Source: Aquimarina sp040786285
GTDB lineage: Bacteria; Bacteroidota; Bacteroidia; Flavobacteriales; Flavobacteriaceae
Assembly: GCF_040786285.1 (NCBI RefSeq)
Contig: NZ_JBFMKQ010000003.1
Coordinates: 372,001 to 436,000, forward strand
Reading direction: 5' to 3'
DNA: 64,000 nucleotides
Notes under the pieces: generated by a model
The model's input: the letters and a program-made list of their open reading frames with translations, nothing else
Databases searched by the model: none
Told to the model about the DNA's origin: nothing
Shown here: positions 26,310-35,576 of the stretch, in pieces
How positions within the stretch are numbered: position 1 is the first letter of the stretch
How the letters are laid out: each line of letters opens with the position of its first letter
Translations under genes and position numbers: made by a program

Positions 26310-26642
26310 ATGATTTTTAATAAAGAAGGTTCTACAACCATAATTACGCAAGAAAAAACTACAATTGTTGAATTTGTTAAAGGTGTTGAGGATAGATACG
26401 AATCCTTAAAAAATGATAACATCATAATAAATTTATTTTCACTGAAAAAGTTTACAGTAGATGATGTTAATGAGTTTTTAAGGGTTTCTAATGCTCATAA
26501 AGCGACAAAGCATTCATTTGTTATTGTTACTGATAAGATTTCTTATGAAGATACACCAGCCGAAATAACAATTGTTCCTACACTGCAAGAGGCTTATGAT
26601 TTAGTGGAGATGGAAGAAATAGAAAGAGACCTGGATTTTTAA
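26310..26642 (+). CDS. Small conserved soluble protein, possible STAS-like fold
   Basis: This 110-residue acidic protein follows pyrB by 2 bases. It has alternating strands and helices with no membrane segment or catalytic motif. The pattern (IIINLFSL, a helix, FVIVTDKI, IVPTLQEAYDLVEMEEIERDLDF) suggests a small alpha/beta fold such as a STAS domain, but I cannot confirm this. In related genomes a gene of this size tends to lie close to rnz, which is two genes downstream here, so a link is possible. Confidence 0.65.
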   Translation: MIFNKEGSTTIITQEKTTIVEFVKGVEDRYESLKNDNIIINLFSLKKFTVDDVNEFLRVSNAHKATKHSFVIVTDKISYEDTPAEITIVPTLQEAYDLVEMEEIERDLDF

Positions 26643-26695
26643 AAAAAAAGTAATTTTTTTTGTAATCAATTTTACGATTTTTCGTCTCAATCATT

Positions 26696-27154
26696 ATGAA
26701 TAAATTTGCCCCGTTTATAATTGTTGCTTTTGCTTTGCTATGTAACTTGACACTAAGTGCGCAGGATTGGCAGTATGATTTAGATGATGCATTGGCCATC
26801 GCGAAAGAAAAGGATCAAAAAATTGTATTGTTTTTTACTGGATCTGATTGGTGCCCTCCATGTATCAAGTTAGAAAAAAATGTGTTGTCTAGTAATGAAT
26901 TTTCAGCATTTGCAGATCAAAAATATGTATGGTTAAAAGCTGATTTTCCTAGACGGAAAAAGAATAGAATTTCAAAAGAACAAAAAAAGAAAAATTTGGC
27001 ACTAGCTGATCGATATAACAAAAGATTAGTTTTTCCTGTTATTTTAGTTCTTAATAAGAATGGTGTAGTCTTGGGAGCAACTGGCTATAGAAGAGATTTA
27101 GATGTAAAAGGATACATATCATTATTAACCACATTTGATTCTTTTGGAAGATAA
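26696..27154 (+). CDS. Secreted thioredoxin-fold protein
   Basis: This 152-residue protein has a signal peptide (about 1-21, cleavage near LSAQDW) and a thioredoxin-like domain with the redox motif SDWCPPC (C56 and C59 by approximate count) and the cis-proline strand LVFPVILVLNKNG. It resembles the thioredoxin_7 family and is likely a periplasmic thiol oxidoreductase. A basic stretch RRKKNRISKEQKKKN sits between the active site and the cis-proline. The substrate is unknown. Confidence 0.85.
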   Translation: MNKFAPFIIVAFALLCNLTLSAQDWQYDLDDALAIAKEKDQKIVLFFTGSDWCPPCIKLEKNVLSSNEFSAFADQKYVWLKADFPRRKKNRISKEQKKKNLALADRYNKRLVFPVILVLNKNGVVLGATGYRRDLDVKGYISLLTTFDSFGR

Positions 27155-27215
27155 TTGATTTATACATAAGATTGATTTATATTCACAATCTTGTTAATTA
27201 AGCAGTAGATAAATT

Positions 27216-28121
27216 TTGAAACTTACTATTTTAGGTTGCTATTCTGCAACTCCCCGAACATTTACAAATCCTACCTCTCAGGTTTTAGAAATAAACAATC
27301 ATACCTTTTTAATCGATTGTGGAGAAGGTACCCAAGTTGAATTACGAAGAAATAAGATTAAATTTTCCAGAATACAGCATATTTTTATTTCACACCTTCA
27401 TGGAGATCATTTTTTTGGGTTGATCGGGTTAGTTTCAACATTTAGAATGCTGAGTAGAGAAACCCCTTTGCATATACATGGCCCAAAAGGGATAAAAGAA
27501 GCGATTACGCTGCAATTAAAACTTTCTAGTTCCTGGACAGATTATCCATTACATTTTCATGAGCTTACAAATAAAGAATCTGAAGTTGTTTTTGAAGATG
27601 AAACAGTTGTAGTAAGAACGATTCCATTACAACATCGAGTGTATTGCAACGGGTTCTTGTTTCAGGAAAAACCTGGTGATCGAAAATTATTGATGAGCAA
27701 AGTAATGAATTTTGATATTGATAAAGCGTATTATCGCTCTATAAAAAAAGGAAAAGATGCTGTGCTTGATAATGGCACTATTATCCCTAATAATGAACTT
27801 ACCGATGCTCCTAGACCAACTAAAAGCTATGCATATTGCAGTGATACACGGTATGATGAAGCAAAAATTCCTTTAATTGAAAATGCTACAGTATTATATC
27901 ATGAATCTACTTTTTTAGAAAGCCACAAACATTTGTGCGCAACGACAGGGCATAGCTCGGCAATTGAGGCCGCGACAATAGCCGAAAAAGCAAATGTTGG
28001 AACCTTAATTTTAGGACATTATTCTACTCGGTACGATAATATAGAAATGTTTAGAGAAGAAGCTAAAACCGTCTTTGAGAATGTTGAAATTGGAGATGAT
28101 GGTAAGGTATTCGAGTTTTAG
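27216..28121 (+). CDS. rnz: Ribonuclease Z
   Basis: RNase Z trims the 3' end of tRNA precursors. The 301-residue protein has the metallo-beta-lactamase zinc motif HLHGDH at residues 60-65 and the exosite-like region with PGDRKLL. Late histidines occur in TTGHSSA (about 247) and LGHYSTRY (about 270). The start is TTG at 27216, giving MKLTILGCYSATP, the standard N-terminus. Confidence 0.95.
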   Translation: MKLTILGCYSATPRTFTNPTSQVLEINNHTFLIDCGEGTQVELRRNKIKFSRIQHIFISHLHGDHFFGLIGLVSTFRMLSRETPLHIHGPKGIKEAITLQLKLSSSWTDYPLHFHELTNKESEVVFEDETVVVRTIPLQHRVYCNGFLFQEKPGDRKLLMSKVMNFDIDKAYYRSIKKGKDAVLDNGTIIPNNELTDAPRPTKSYAYCSDTRYDEAKIPLIENATVLYHESTFLESHKHLCATTGHSSAIEAATIAEKANVGTLILGHYSTRYDNIEMFREEAKTVFENVEIGDDGKVFEF

Positions 28122-28192
28122 TTCAATAATTTATCGAAAGTGCTGTTAATTTCTGTTTCAGAAAATGGTAAATTGCATTATAATTTTGTGAA

Positions 28193-28840
28193 ATGAATAG
28201 AGACCTTACAGGGTATAGAAAGTCTTACGAAAAGAGTTTTTTAGAAGAAGCAAACCTTCCTGATTCTCCATTTATACTTTTTTCTGATTGGTTTTCTGAA
28301 GTAGAACAAGAAGGAGGCGTTGATGAAACCAATGCTATGACAATTACTACATTGGGCTTAGATCACTTTCCAAAGGCTAGAATTGTGTTGTTAAAGCATT
28401 ACGATGAAAATGGTTTTGTATTTTATACCAATTATACATCTGAGAAAGGAAAAGCAATGGCTAATAACAATAAAGTATGTCTTTCTTTTTTTTGGCCAAA
28501 TCTTGAACGTCAGGTTATTATCAAGGGTATTGTAGATAAAATTGAAGAAGAAAAAAGTATAGCATATTTTAGATCTCGTCCAAAGGGAAGTCAGTTAGGA
28601 GCTTGGGCGTCCTACCAAAGTGAGTTAATTGATTCTAGAGAAATTATAGAACAACGTCTTAAATCCCTTGAAGAAGAGTATTCTGAAAAAGAAATACCTA
28701 AACCACCATTTTGGGGAGGATATTGTGTGCAACCAATTGAATTTGAATTTTGGCAGGGTAGGGCTAATCGATTACATGATCGTATACGCTTCACTAATGC
28801 GGCAGAAAATAAGTGGATAAAAAGCAGGCTTTCTCCCTGA
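28193..28840 (+). CDS. pdxH: Pyridoxamine 5'-phosphate oxidase
   Basis: PdxH oxidises PNP or PMP to pyridoxal phosphate using FMN. The 215 residues fit the family. FMN-binding features include ARIVLLKHYDENGFVFYTNY (about 63-82), SEKGKAMANN, and the C-terminal family signature FWGGYCVQPIEFEFWQG followed by RLHDR. A TAATTTTG box ends 5 bases before the ATG, which is too close for a normal leader, so the promoter is uncertain. Confidence 0.95.
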   Translation: MNRDLTGYRKSYEKSFLEEANLPDSPFILFSDWFSEVEQEGGVDETNAMTITTLGLDHFPKARIVLLKHYDENGFVFYTNYTSEKGKAMANNNKVCLSFFWPNLERQVIIKGIVDKIEEEKSIAYFRSRPKGSQLGAWASYQSELIDSREIIEQRLKSLEEEYSEKEIPKPPFWGGYCVQPIEFEFWQGRANRLHDRIRFTNAAENKWIKSRLSP

Positions 28841-28842
28841 TT

Positions 28843-31014
28843 CTACATGATCACAAAACTAGATCTTCTGTTTTTCTGGTATTGGTCTTCAGAACAATCT
28901 TTACCGTCTTTACATTCGTTAACCGGTTTGCTTTCGCCAAAACCTCTATAAGAAAGAACTCTGTTTTTAGAAATATTCTTAGTTAACAGGTAGTTATAAA
29001 TAGACTCTGCTCTTTTGTGAGAAAGTTCAAGATTGTAGTCTTCATCACCGCGACTATCAGAATGAGTTTCAATCTTAATTACCATGTTAGGATAATCTTC
29101 GGTCATAATTCGTACCACTCTATCTAATTCTATTTCAGCTTTTTCAGTAATATCCCATTTGTCAAAATCAAAATATATTTCATTTAAATCGATTAAGTCA
29201 TTTATGGTTCTATTGATGCTTTGATTCGATTTTAGTCCTGATTCTGGGGATTTGTTTGACTTAACAATATCTCCCGGTGTTATTCCTCCACTTTCTGTAT
29301 TATTAGATTTACTTGTCTCATCAAAATCTCCTGGTTGCATTTTAGGAAGAGATGCAAGACGTACAGCATTTGGGCAATTGAGGTCGCTTATATCAATGGC
29401 CAACTTAAATTGATAATAGTCAGGTAAATTACATCTATTAATGTGATTGTATCCTTCAGAATATTTTACAGTTTCATTTAGGGAACCATTAAATGCTGCA
29501 GTAACAGGTTGGTCAACAACCAAAATATCATCAATTGTTTCGATAGTTTCACATGCCGTGTCAACGATTACATTGTAACTAATATCAAATGGCTCACTGT
29601 CTGTTTTCACCATTTTATTAGGAATGATAAAACTTAAGGTTCTTGATTTTTGGTCAAACTTAGTTTTGATTTTTTTGGACGGTAATACTAAAGATTTTGC
29701 TGAAAAAATTACATTTTTAGGAAGTACATCTTTAATAATTGTATTTTTTGCATCATCGTTACCATCATTATATATAGTAAGATTATATGTTATTTGTTGC
29801 TTGGGTGATAAGACATCAGTTGGATGAACATATGTGTTATCTGCATATTTTGATCTTTTAATTATATGAATTGCAGGTTCATAAATATCAACACTAAAAG
29901 CAACAGCCATTACAGAGTACCCATCGTTATCTGTAGATAATCTAAATTTTGCTTCAGTTTGATTATTGCCTATAATACTATTTCTAACATTTTTAATATC
30001 AAATAAGTCGGCATCATATCCCAGTGTGTTATAACTAGCGGGAACTCTTGACATTATATTTTTACCATTTTCAGTAATGTTGGCATTGAAGAAGTTATTC
30101 ATCGGATTCGTGCCATCTGCAAGACTTTTGTACTTATTGGTTTCATTAGACATGACTTGAAAACGATCACCTCTTATACCTTTATCACCTTCAAAGGCAA
30201 TAACCCCAATTCTTCCATGCACAGCACCATTAGGGATAGTCTGAAAATTATCAAAAGAAAAAGCTACAGGTTTAGCTTTAGAGTCAATATTCACAAAACC
30301 ATCATACACATAAAATCTTTTTCTTGGTTTTGTGTCATCTTCATATATTACTACCATAGTCCAACCGCCTGTAAGGCCATTTCCTAGGGTTTGATCATTA
30401 TTTACGGCTGTTGTTGTTGCAGGTATATTTGCCAAAGTATAGGTTCCCTGAGGATCCTTTAGGTTCAATACATCTTTAGTGATGTCCTTATAGCAGGAGT
30501 ATTGTTTAAATAAAGCTTTATCGTCATTATAATAATCATGGATTATTTGTCCTCCCGTAATGGTAGAGTAGGATTGATCTCCCGGGTATTTAATTTTGAT
30601 TGTAGTAATATCGTGTGCTCGATTCTCATCGGCATAGGCAGCAGTCCAGTATAAACCTACATGCTTGATTGTATTGCATTCAGATTCAATATTTAGATCG
30701 GCACTACTAGAATTAAAAGTCGAAGGGTCCTTATCTATATCTATAAAACCCATTTGGAACTGATTATTCAATCCTCCGTCATTATAACTTTTATTGGGAT
30801 TAAAAATTCCTGACCCATCATCGTTACTAACTTTCCCTAATATTGTATTGGATACAAATTTGAAATCACCCTTAAAAGTAAACTCTGTACGTTTCTTTAA
30901 AGGCACCTCTACCTGACCATATGCAATAGAAGAAAATAAACTGCATATAATAATAAGTAGGCCTAAATTCTGAAATCGGGTTAGATTTCTTTTTTTAATA
31001 ATTACTTTTTCCAC
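28843..31014 (-). CDS. Large secreted protein with DUF11-like and OmpA domains
   Basis: This 723-residue protein has a signal peptide (about 1-34). A long N-terminal region (about 40-375) is beta-rich and contains NIESECNTIKHVGLYWTAAY and VMAVAFSVDIYEP. A DUF11-like repeat region (about 378-500, with YNLTIYNDGNDDAKNTIIKDVLP) and a C-terminal OmpA domain (about 610-723, with ETHSDSRGDEDYNLELSHKR) follow. It should be peptidoglycan-linked at the outer membrane. Similar N-terminal regions occur in surface adhesin-like proteins of this phylum. It converges with pdxH, with only 2 bases between them. Confidence 0.8.
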   Translation of the reverse strand: MEKVIIKKRNLTRFQNLGLLIIICSLFSSIAYGQVEVPLKKRTEFTFKGDFKFVSNTILGKVSNDDGSGIFNPNKSYNDGGLNNQFQMGFIDIDKDPSTFNSSSADLNIESECNTIKHVGLYWTAAYADENRAHDITTIKIKYPGDQSYSTITGGQIIHDYYNDDKALFKQYSCYKDITKDVLNLKDPQGTYTLANIPATTTAVNNDQTLGNGLTGGWTMVVIYEDDTKPRKRFYVYDGFVNIDSKAKPVAFSFDNFQTIPNGAVHGRIGVIAFEGDKGIRGDRFQVMSNETNKYKSLADGTNPMNNFFNANITENGKNIMSRVPASYNTLGYDADLFDIKNVRNSIIGNNQTEAKFRLSTDNDGYSVMAVAFSVDIYEPAIHIIKRSKYADNTYVHPTDVLSPKQQITYNLTIYNDGNDDAKNTIIKDVLPKNVIFSAKSLVLPSKKIKTKFDQKSRTLSFIIPNKMVKTDSEPFDISYNVIVDTACETIETIDDILVVDQPVTAAFNGSLNETVKYSEGYNHINRCNLPDYYQFKLAIDISDLNCPNAVRLASLPKMQPGDFDETSKSNNTESGGITPGDIVKSNKSPESGLKSNQSINRTINDLIDLNEIYFDFDKWDITEKAEIELDRVVRIMTEDYPNMVIKIETHSDSRGDEDYNLELSHKRAESIYNYLLTKNISKNRVLSYRGFGESKPVNECKDGKDCSEDQYQKNRRSSFVIM

Positions 31015-31402
31015 TTCGTTGTCTTTGTTAACCCTAAATTATGTTATGATAAATTTGTGTTCATAATTGTGTTGGGATATATTTTGGTATGAGGGAAAAC
31101 CGTATGTAAATTTAGATTTTAACATTTAATTTTAGGCTAAAAAAAACGATTTTTCGATGTAAATACACTTTTCATCGATTAAAATCATAAGGATATTATA
31201 TTCATTCTCATTGATTTAGGACGCACATAGGCCATATGATTCTATGTGTTTTAAATGTTGTTTATGTGTTGTTAATAACTTTTCTATCATGTCGATGATC
31301 ATATAAAATAATATTTTTTATTCTCCTAAAGTTAGAATTGTAAAAGCTAATTCTTAAACTTGTATTATATAACTTCGTTTTGCTAATAATAGTATAGAAT
31401 TT
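31015..31402. other. 388-base intergenic region with two small inverted repeats
   Basis: The region separates the divergent OmpA and sixA-like genes and must hold both promoters. I see TCGATG/CATCGA (31154-31178) and CACATAG/CTATGTG (31224-31248) inverted repeats, neither followed by a T tract. A one-mismatch -7 box, TCGTTTTG, ends about 20 bases before the sixA-like ATG. No ORF is credible. Confidence 0.4.
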
Positions 31403-31888
31403 ATGAAAACTTTATATATAATTAGACATGCAAAGTCTTCTTGGGAATTTGACGTGTCAGATGAGGATAGACCACTTAATAAAAGAGGGGTTAAAGATGC
31501 AGGATTAATAGGGGAAGAGCTGAAAACACTGATAAAACCAGTAGATAAAATTTTATGTAGTCCTGCGGTAAGAGCACATTCTACAGCAAAGATTATAGTA
31601 GATCAATTAGATATTTCTAGCACTATTTTTTCTTTAGAACCTGATCTCTACGATTTTGGAGGGCATAAAGTAGTTGATGTTATAAAAAATTGTGAAGATA
31701 AGATTAACACATTGATGATTTTTGGACATAACCATGCATTTACTTCAATAGCAAATCTTTACGGAAGCGAAAGAATTGATAATTTACCTACTGCTGGTGT
31801 AGTAGGGATCGAATTTGATTGTAATAAATGGAAAGATATAAATGTAGGAAAAACCTTATTAACAATTTTTCCTAAATCTTTGAAATAA
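31403..31888 (+). CDS. SixA-like histidine phosphatase
   Basis: This 161-residue histidine phosphatase (phosphoglycerate mutase superfamily) has the catalytic RHAKSSW motif at residues 8-14, CSPAVRAHSTA, and a second catalytic histidine in FGHNHAFT (about 112-119). SixA dephosphorylates phosphohistidines of signalling phosphotransfer proteins. Its stop codon overlaps the ppk1 start by one base (31888), so it is coupled to polyphosphate kinase, which itself works through a phosphohistidine. A functional link is tempting but unproven. Confidence 0.88.
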   Translation: MKTLYIIRHAKSSWEFDVSDEDRPLNKRGVKDAGLIGEELKTLIKPVDKILCSPAVRAHSTAKIIVDQLDISSTIFSLEPDLYDFGGHKVVDVIKNCEDKINTLMIFGHNHAFTSIANLYGSERIDNLPTAGVVGIEFDCNKWKDINVGKTLLTIFPKSLK

Positions 31889-33993
31889 TGCCAGAAATTA
31901 TTACTAATCAGTATATTAATAGGGAGTTGAGTTGGTTGCAGTTTAATGCGAGAGTGTTACAAGAAGCAGCAGATGATACGGTTCCTTTGTTAGAAAGGCT
32001 ACGATTTATCGGGATATTTTCTAATAACTTAGATGAGTTTTTTAAGGTGCGATATGCAACTATTAAAAGGATTGATCTGGCTGGAAAAGACGGAAAAAAT
32101 GTACTTAAAGGAACTACGGCTAGTGATTTGCTTGAAAAAATTACGAGCATAGTTATTAAGCAACAGGCCGAAAGTCTTAAAACCATCAATACCATAAAAA
32201 ACAGACTGGAGGATCATAATATTTTTATTATTAATGAAAAAGAAGTTACTCCCGATCAAGATGCTTTTATTCGTAAATACTTCATTAGTAAAGTTAGTCC
32301 GGCTTTAGTGACCTATATACTTAATGATCTTGAAAAATTTCCTCATTTAAAGGATAGTGTAGCATATCTAGCAGTAAAATTGGTGTTAAAAGATAAAATT
32401 CCGAAAGAAGGTAGAATTTCTAAAATCTTACAACATACCACCAAAGAAAAAATATACGCATTAATCGAAATCCCGAAAAATACAGATCGATTTGTAGTTC
32501 TTCCCGAAAAGGATGGAAAACAATATATCATTATTCTAGACGATCTTATTCGGTATTGTATGCGCATTAACTTCAGTATTTTTGACTATGCAAGTGCTTC
32601 GGCTCATATGATTAAGATCACTCGTGATGCGCAATTAGATTTTGATAACGATCTTAGTAAAAGTTTTATTCAAAAAATCTCTAGTAGTGTAAAATCCCGA
32701 AGAGATGGAGAGCCAGTACGATTTGTTTATGATAAAAATATAGGTAAAGACACTCTTAATTATCTAATGGATAAAATGGGGGTAGATAATACCGATAGTA
32801 TAATACCCGGAGGTAGATATCATAACCGTAGAGATTACATGAATTTTCCAGATTTAGGTAACAAAGAGTTGATTTATCAGCCAATTCAGCCTTTAGCTAT
32901 TCCTGGTTTAAGTTTGCAAGGAGGGTTATTAAATAAAATTGCCAAAAAAGATTTTCTACAATATACACCGTACCATACATTTTCATATACAGTAAAATTT
33001 TTAAGAGAATCTGCTATCGATCCCAGAGTAAAAAGCATTAAAATTACAATATATCGATTGGCTAGTATATCGCATATTGCCAGTTCTCTTATTAATGCCG
33101 CAAAAAACGGAAAAAATGTTACGGTTCAGATCGAATTGCAAGCTCGTTTTGATGAAGCAGCAAACATACGGTATGCAGAGCAGATGCAGAGAGAAGGAAT
33201 AAACCTAATTTTTGGTGTTACCGGGCTCAAAGTGCACTGCAAAGCTTGCGTGATAGAACGAGAAGAAAAAGGGAAGTTAAAAAGATACGGTTTTATTAGT
33301 ACAGGTAATTTTAATGAGTCTACAGCAAAAATTTATACAGACTACACGCTGTTTACTACAAACGAAGCAATTCTCAAAGAAACCAATAGAGTTTTTAAAT
33401 TTTTTGAAATAAATTATAAAGTAAATCGCTATAAACATTTGTTGGTTTCTCCGCACTATACGCGATCTGCTTTGGTGATATTAATTGATAAAGAAATCAA
33501 AAATAGTATAGAAGGAAAACAAGCAGGTATAAAGCTAAAATTAAACAGCCTTAGTGATTATGATATGATTGATAAATTATATGAAGCAAGTCGGGCTGGA
33601 GTAAAAATTGATCTTATTATTAGAGGCATTTGTTGTTTAATACCTGGGATCGAGGGAATGAGTGAAAATATCAGAGCAATAAGTGTAGTAGATAAGTTTC
33701 TGGAACATCCGCGACTATTTATATTTCAAAATGCAGGAGACCCTAAAGTGTATATTTCGTCTGCCGATTGGATGACACGTAACCTTGATAGAAGAGTAGA
33801 AATATCTTGCCCGATCTATGATGAAGATATTAAGTTGGAATTAATGGAAACTTTTGATATTTGTTGGAAAGATAATGTAAAGGCAAGAAGACTTTCTGAA
33901 GATCAAGATAATACGTACATTAGGAACGATCAAGAACAAAACAGATCGCAGATAGCTACATATGATTATTATTTAAAAAAACTTGGAAACTAA
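31888..33993 (+). CDS. ppk1: Polyphosphate kinase PPK1
   Basis: PPK1 polymerises the gamma-phosphate of ATP into polyphosphate. The 701-residue protein shows the N-terminal motif NRELSWLQFNARVLQEA (about 8-24), the catalytic core with KITIYRLAS, the phosphohistidine region LKVHCKACVIE (about 446-456), FISTGNFNESTAKIYTD, and GICCLIPGIEG (about 578-588). The length is normal. It lies in an operon with a SixA-like phosphatase and Ppx, so synthesis and breakdown genes are paired. Confidence 0.96.
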   Translation: MPEIITNQYINRELSWLQFNARVLQEAADDTVPLLERLRFIGIFSNNLDEFFKVRYATIKRIDLAGKDGKNVLKGTTASDLLEKITSIVIKQQAESLKTINTIKNRLEDHNIFIINEKEVTPDQDAFIRKYFISKVSPALVTYILNDLEKFPHLKDSVAYLAVKLVLKDKIPKEGRISKILQHTTKEKIYALIEIPKNTDRFVVLPEKDGKQYIIILDDLIRYCMRINFSIFDYASASAHMIKITRDAQLDFDNDLSKSFIQKISSSVKSRRDGEPVRFVYDKNIGKDTLNYLMDKMGVDNTDSIIPGGRYHNRRDYMNFPDLGNKELIYQPIQPLAIPGLSLQGGLLNKIAKKDFLQYTPYHTFSYTVKFLRESAIDPRVKSIKITIYRLASISHIASSLINAAKNGKNVTVQIELQARFDEAANIRYAEQMQREGINLIFGVTGLKVHCKACVIEREEKGKLKRYGFISTGNFNESTAKIYTDYTLFTTNEAILKETNRVFKFFEINYKVNRYKHLLVSPHYTRSALVILIDKEIKNSIEGKQAGIKLKLNSLSDYDMIDKLYEASRAGVKIDLIIRGICCLIPGIEGMSENIRAISVVDKFLEHPRLFIFQNAGDPKVYISSADWMTRNLDRRVEISCPIYDEDIKLELMETFDICWKDNVKARRLSEDQDNTYIRNDQEQNRSQIATYDYYLKKLGN

Positions 33994-33999
33994 TTTATT

Positions 34000-34896
34000 T
34001 TGTTAACTATAGAAAAATATGGAGCCATTGATATTGGCTCGAATGCGGTAAGACTATTGATAAGCAGCATTCATGAAGAAGAAGGAAAAACCACCAGATT
34101 TAAAAAAACAAGCCTCGTACGTGTACCTATTCGATTGGGGGCAGATGTTTTTAAAACCAAAAAAGTTTCCGAAGAAAATATTACCAGGATGATAGATGCT
34201 ATGCAAGCCTATCAACTTCTCATGAAAACGCACAAAGTAGTTAAATATAAGGCATGTGCTACATCTGCAATGCGCGAGGCAGAAAATGGAGAAGAATTAG
34301 TACATCTTATAAAAGAGCGAACAGGGATTCAAATTGATATTATTGATGGTAAAGATGAGGCAGCAATTATTGCAATGACTGATTTACATGAATTAATTAA
34401 TACCGATGCCACGTATCTATATGTTGATGTAGGTGGAGGGAGTACAGAGTTTACAATATATCACAATGGAAAGACTATTGCGTCTAAATCTTTTAAACTG
34501 GGTACGGTAAGACTGCTTAATAATCTGGTTTCAGATGAATCTTGGAAAGATGTAGAGCATTGGATTAAAGAAAAGACTAGGGGTTACTCCAGAGTGTCAT
34601 TAATTGGGTCTGGGGGAAATATCAATAACATCTTTAAGAATAGTGGAAAAAGTATGGGGAAACCTCTATCTTTTTTATACCTAAGTTCTTACTATAAACT
34701 CTTAAATTCTTTGACTTATGAAGAAAGAATTTGGCAGCTCAATTTAAACCAAGATAGGGCAGATGTTATAGTTCCTGCTGCCCGGATATATTTATCTGCA
34801 ATGAAATGGAGTGGTGCAAAAGACATTTATGTGCCTAAAATTGGATTGTCTGATGGTATTATTAAGTCGCTATACAATGAAAAACTTAATAAATAA
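34000..34896 (+). CDS. ppx: Exopolyphosphatase (Ppx/GppA family)
   Basis: This 298-residue protein is a short Ppx/GppA phosphatase with only the two ASKHA/actin-like lobes and no C-terminal HD domain. The N-terminal phosphate loop is GAIDIGSNAVRLLI (about 8-21) and the second is YVDVGGGSTEFTIY (about 141-154). It starts at TTG (34000), 6 bases after the ppk1 stop. It would degrade polyphosphate or pppGpp. Confidence 0.92.
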   Translation: MLTIEKYGAIDIGSNAVRLLISSIHEEEGKTTRFKKTSLVRVPIRLGADVFKTKKVSEENITRMIDAMQAYQLLMKTHKVVKYKACATSAMREAENGEELVHLIKERTGIQIDIIDGKDEAAIIAMTDLHELINTDATYLYVDVGGGSTEFTIYHNGKTIASKSFKLGTVRLLNNLVSDESWKDVEHWIKEKTRGYSRVSLIGSGGNINNIFKNSGKSMGKPLSFLYLSSYYKLLNSLTYEERIWQLNLNQDRADVIVPAARIYLSAMKWSGAKDIYVPKIGLSDGIIKSLYNEKLNK

Positions 34897-34915
34897 TAAA
34901 GTTTTTTGAAATCAG

Positions 34916-34923
34916 TATATTTG
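34916..34923 (+). promoter_or_regulatory. -7 box before the barrel protein gene
   Basis: TATATTTG matches TAnnTTTG and lies 40 bases before the ATG at 34964. No clear -33 TTG sits at the usual spacing. Confidence 0.5.
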
Positions 34924-34963
34924 TAGAATAAGTTACCCCAGAAACACTAATCTAAATACTACT

Positions 34964-35524
34964 ATGAAAAAAACATTACTCTACCTTACCTGTATTTTAA
35001 TGCTAGGAACTTTACATTCTTTTGCCCAAGAAAACTCCTACGGAATAAGAATCGGAGCTAATCTAAGTTCAATAAATTCTGATGATATCCCAGAAAACCT
35101 AGACGATAGTAGGTTTGGTATTGTGGTTGGATTTCTGGCAGAGTATGCTATAGCCGAAAAATGGAGTATACAACCAGAATTTCAATACTCATCAAAAGGA
35201 AATGATGATGAAACCTTAAGAGTAGATTATCTTCAATTACCAGTTTTCATTAAGTATCATATTAACGAGATGATTAATATACATATTGGTCCGCAGGTAG
35301 GACTTAAGATATGGGAGTGGGAAGATAATACAGCACTAGAGACCAATTTCAATACATTCGATTTTGCCGCTGTAGCGGGTATAGGAGTTAGTATCACCGA
35401 AAACTTCTTTGCAGACCTGCGTTACGGTTATGGTTTGTCTAATATTATTGATGATGAAGGTATTCCAGGGGGTATAGATGCGAGTAGTACAAATATTCAA
35501 CTATCAGTGGGGTATAAGTTATAA
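34964..35524 (+). CDS. Outer-membrane beta-barrel (porin-like) protein
   Basis: This 186-residue protein has a signal peptide (about 1-21, cleavage near SFAQENS) and an eight-strand-like barrel with YGIRIGANLSSI at the start, alternating aromatic strands such as YLQLPVFIKYHI, and a C-terminal strand NIQLSVGYKL. It fits the outer-membrane protein beta-barrel (PorT/OmpW-like) families that are abundant in Bacteroidota. The function is unknown. Confidence 0.85.
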   Translation: MKKTLLYLTCILMLGTLHSFAQENSYGIRIGANLSSINSDDIPENLDDSRFGIVVGFLAEYAIAEKWSIQPEFQYSSKGNDDETLRVDYLQLPVFIKYHINEMINIHIGPQVGLKIWEWEDNTALETNFNTFDFAAVAGIGVSITENFFADLRYGYGLSNIIDDEGIPGGIDASSTNIQLSVGYKL

Positions 35525-35547
35525 GAGTTTATCAAAATATATACTAT

Positions 35548-35576
35548 AAAACTCACCTTAATGGTGAGTTTTTTTT
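35548..35576. terminator. Bidirectional terminator between barrel gene and miaE
   Basis: A 10-bp stem (35548-35557 with 35563-35572) with a 5-base loop is bordered by A-rich and T-rich flanks. Its right edge touches the stop codon of the minus-strand miaE gene. Confidence 0.88.

Noticed and set aside
28181..28188. TAATTTTG as the pdxH promoter -7 box
   Set aside because: It ends only 5 bases before the ATG, so transcription would start at or after the start codon.
32029..32567. Minus-strand frames inside ppk1
   Set aside because: They are shadows of the strongly conserved ppk1 frame.
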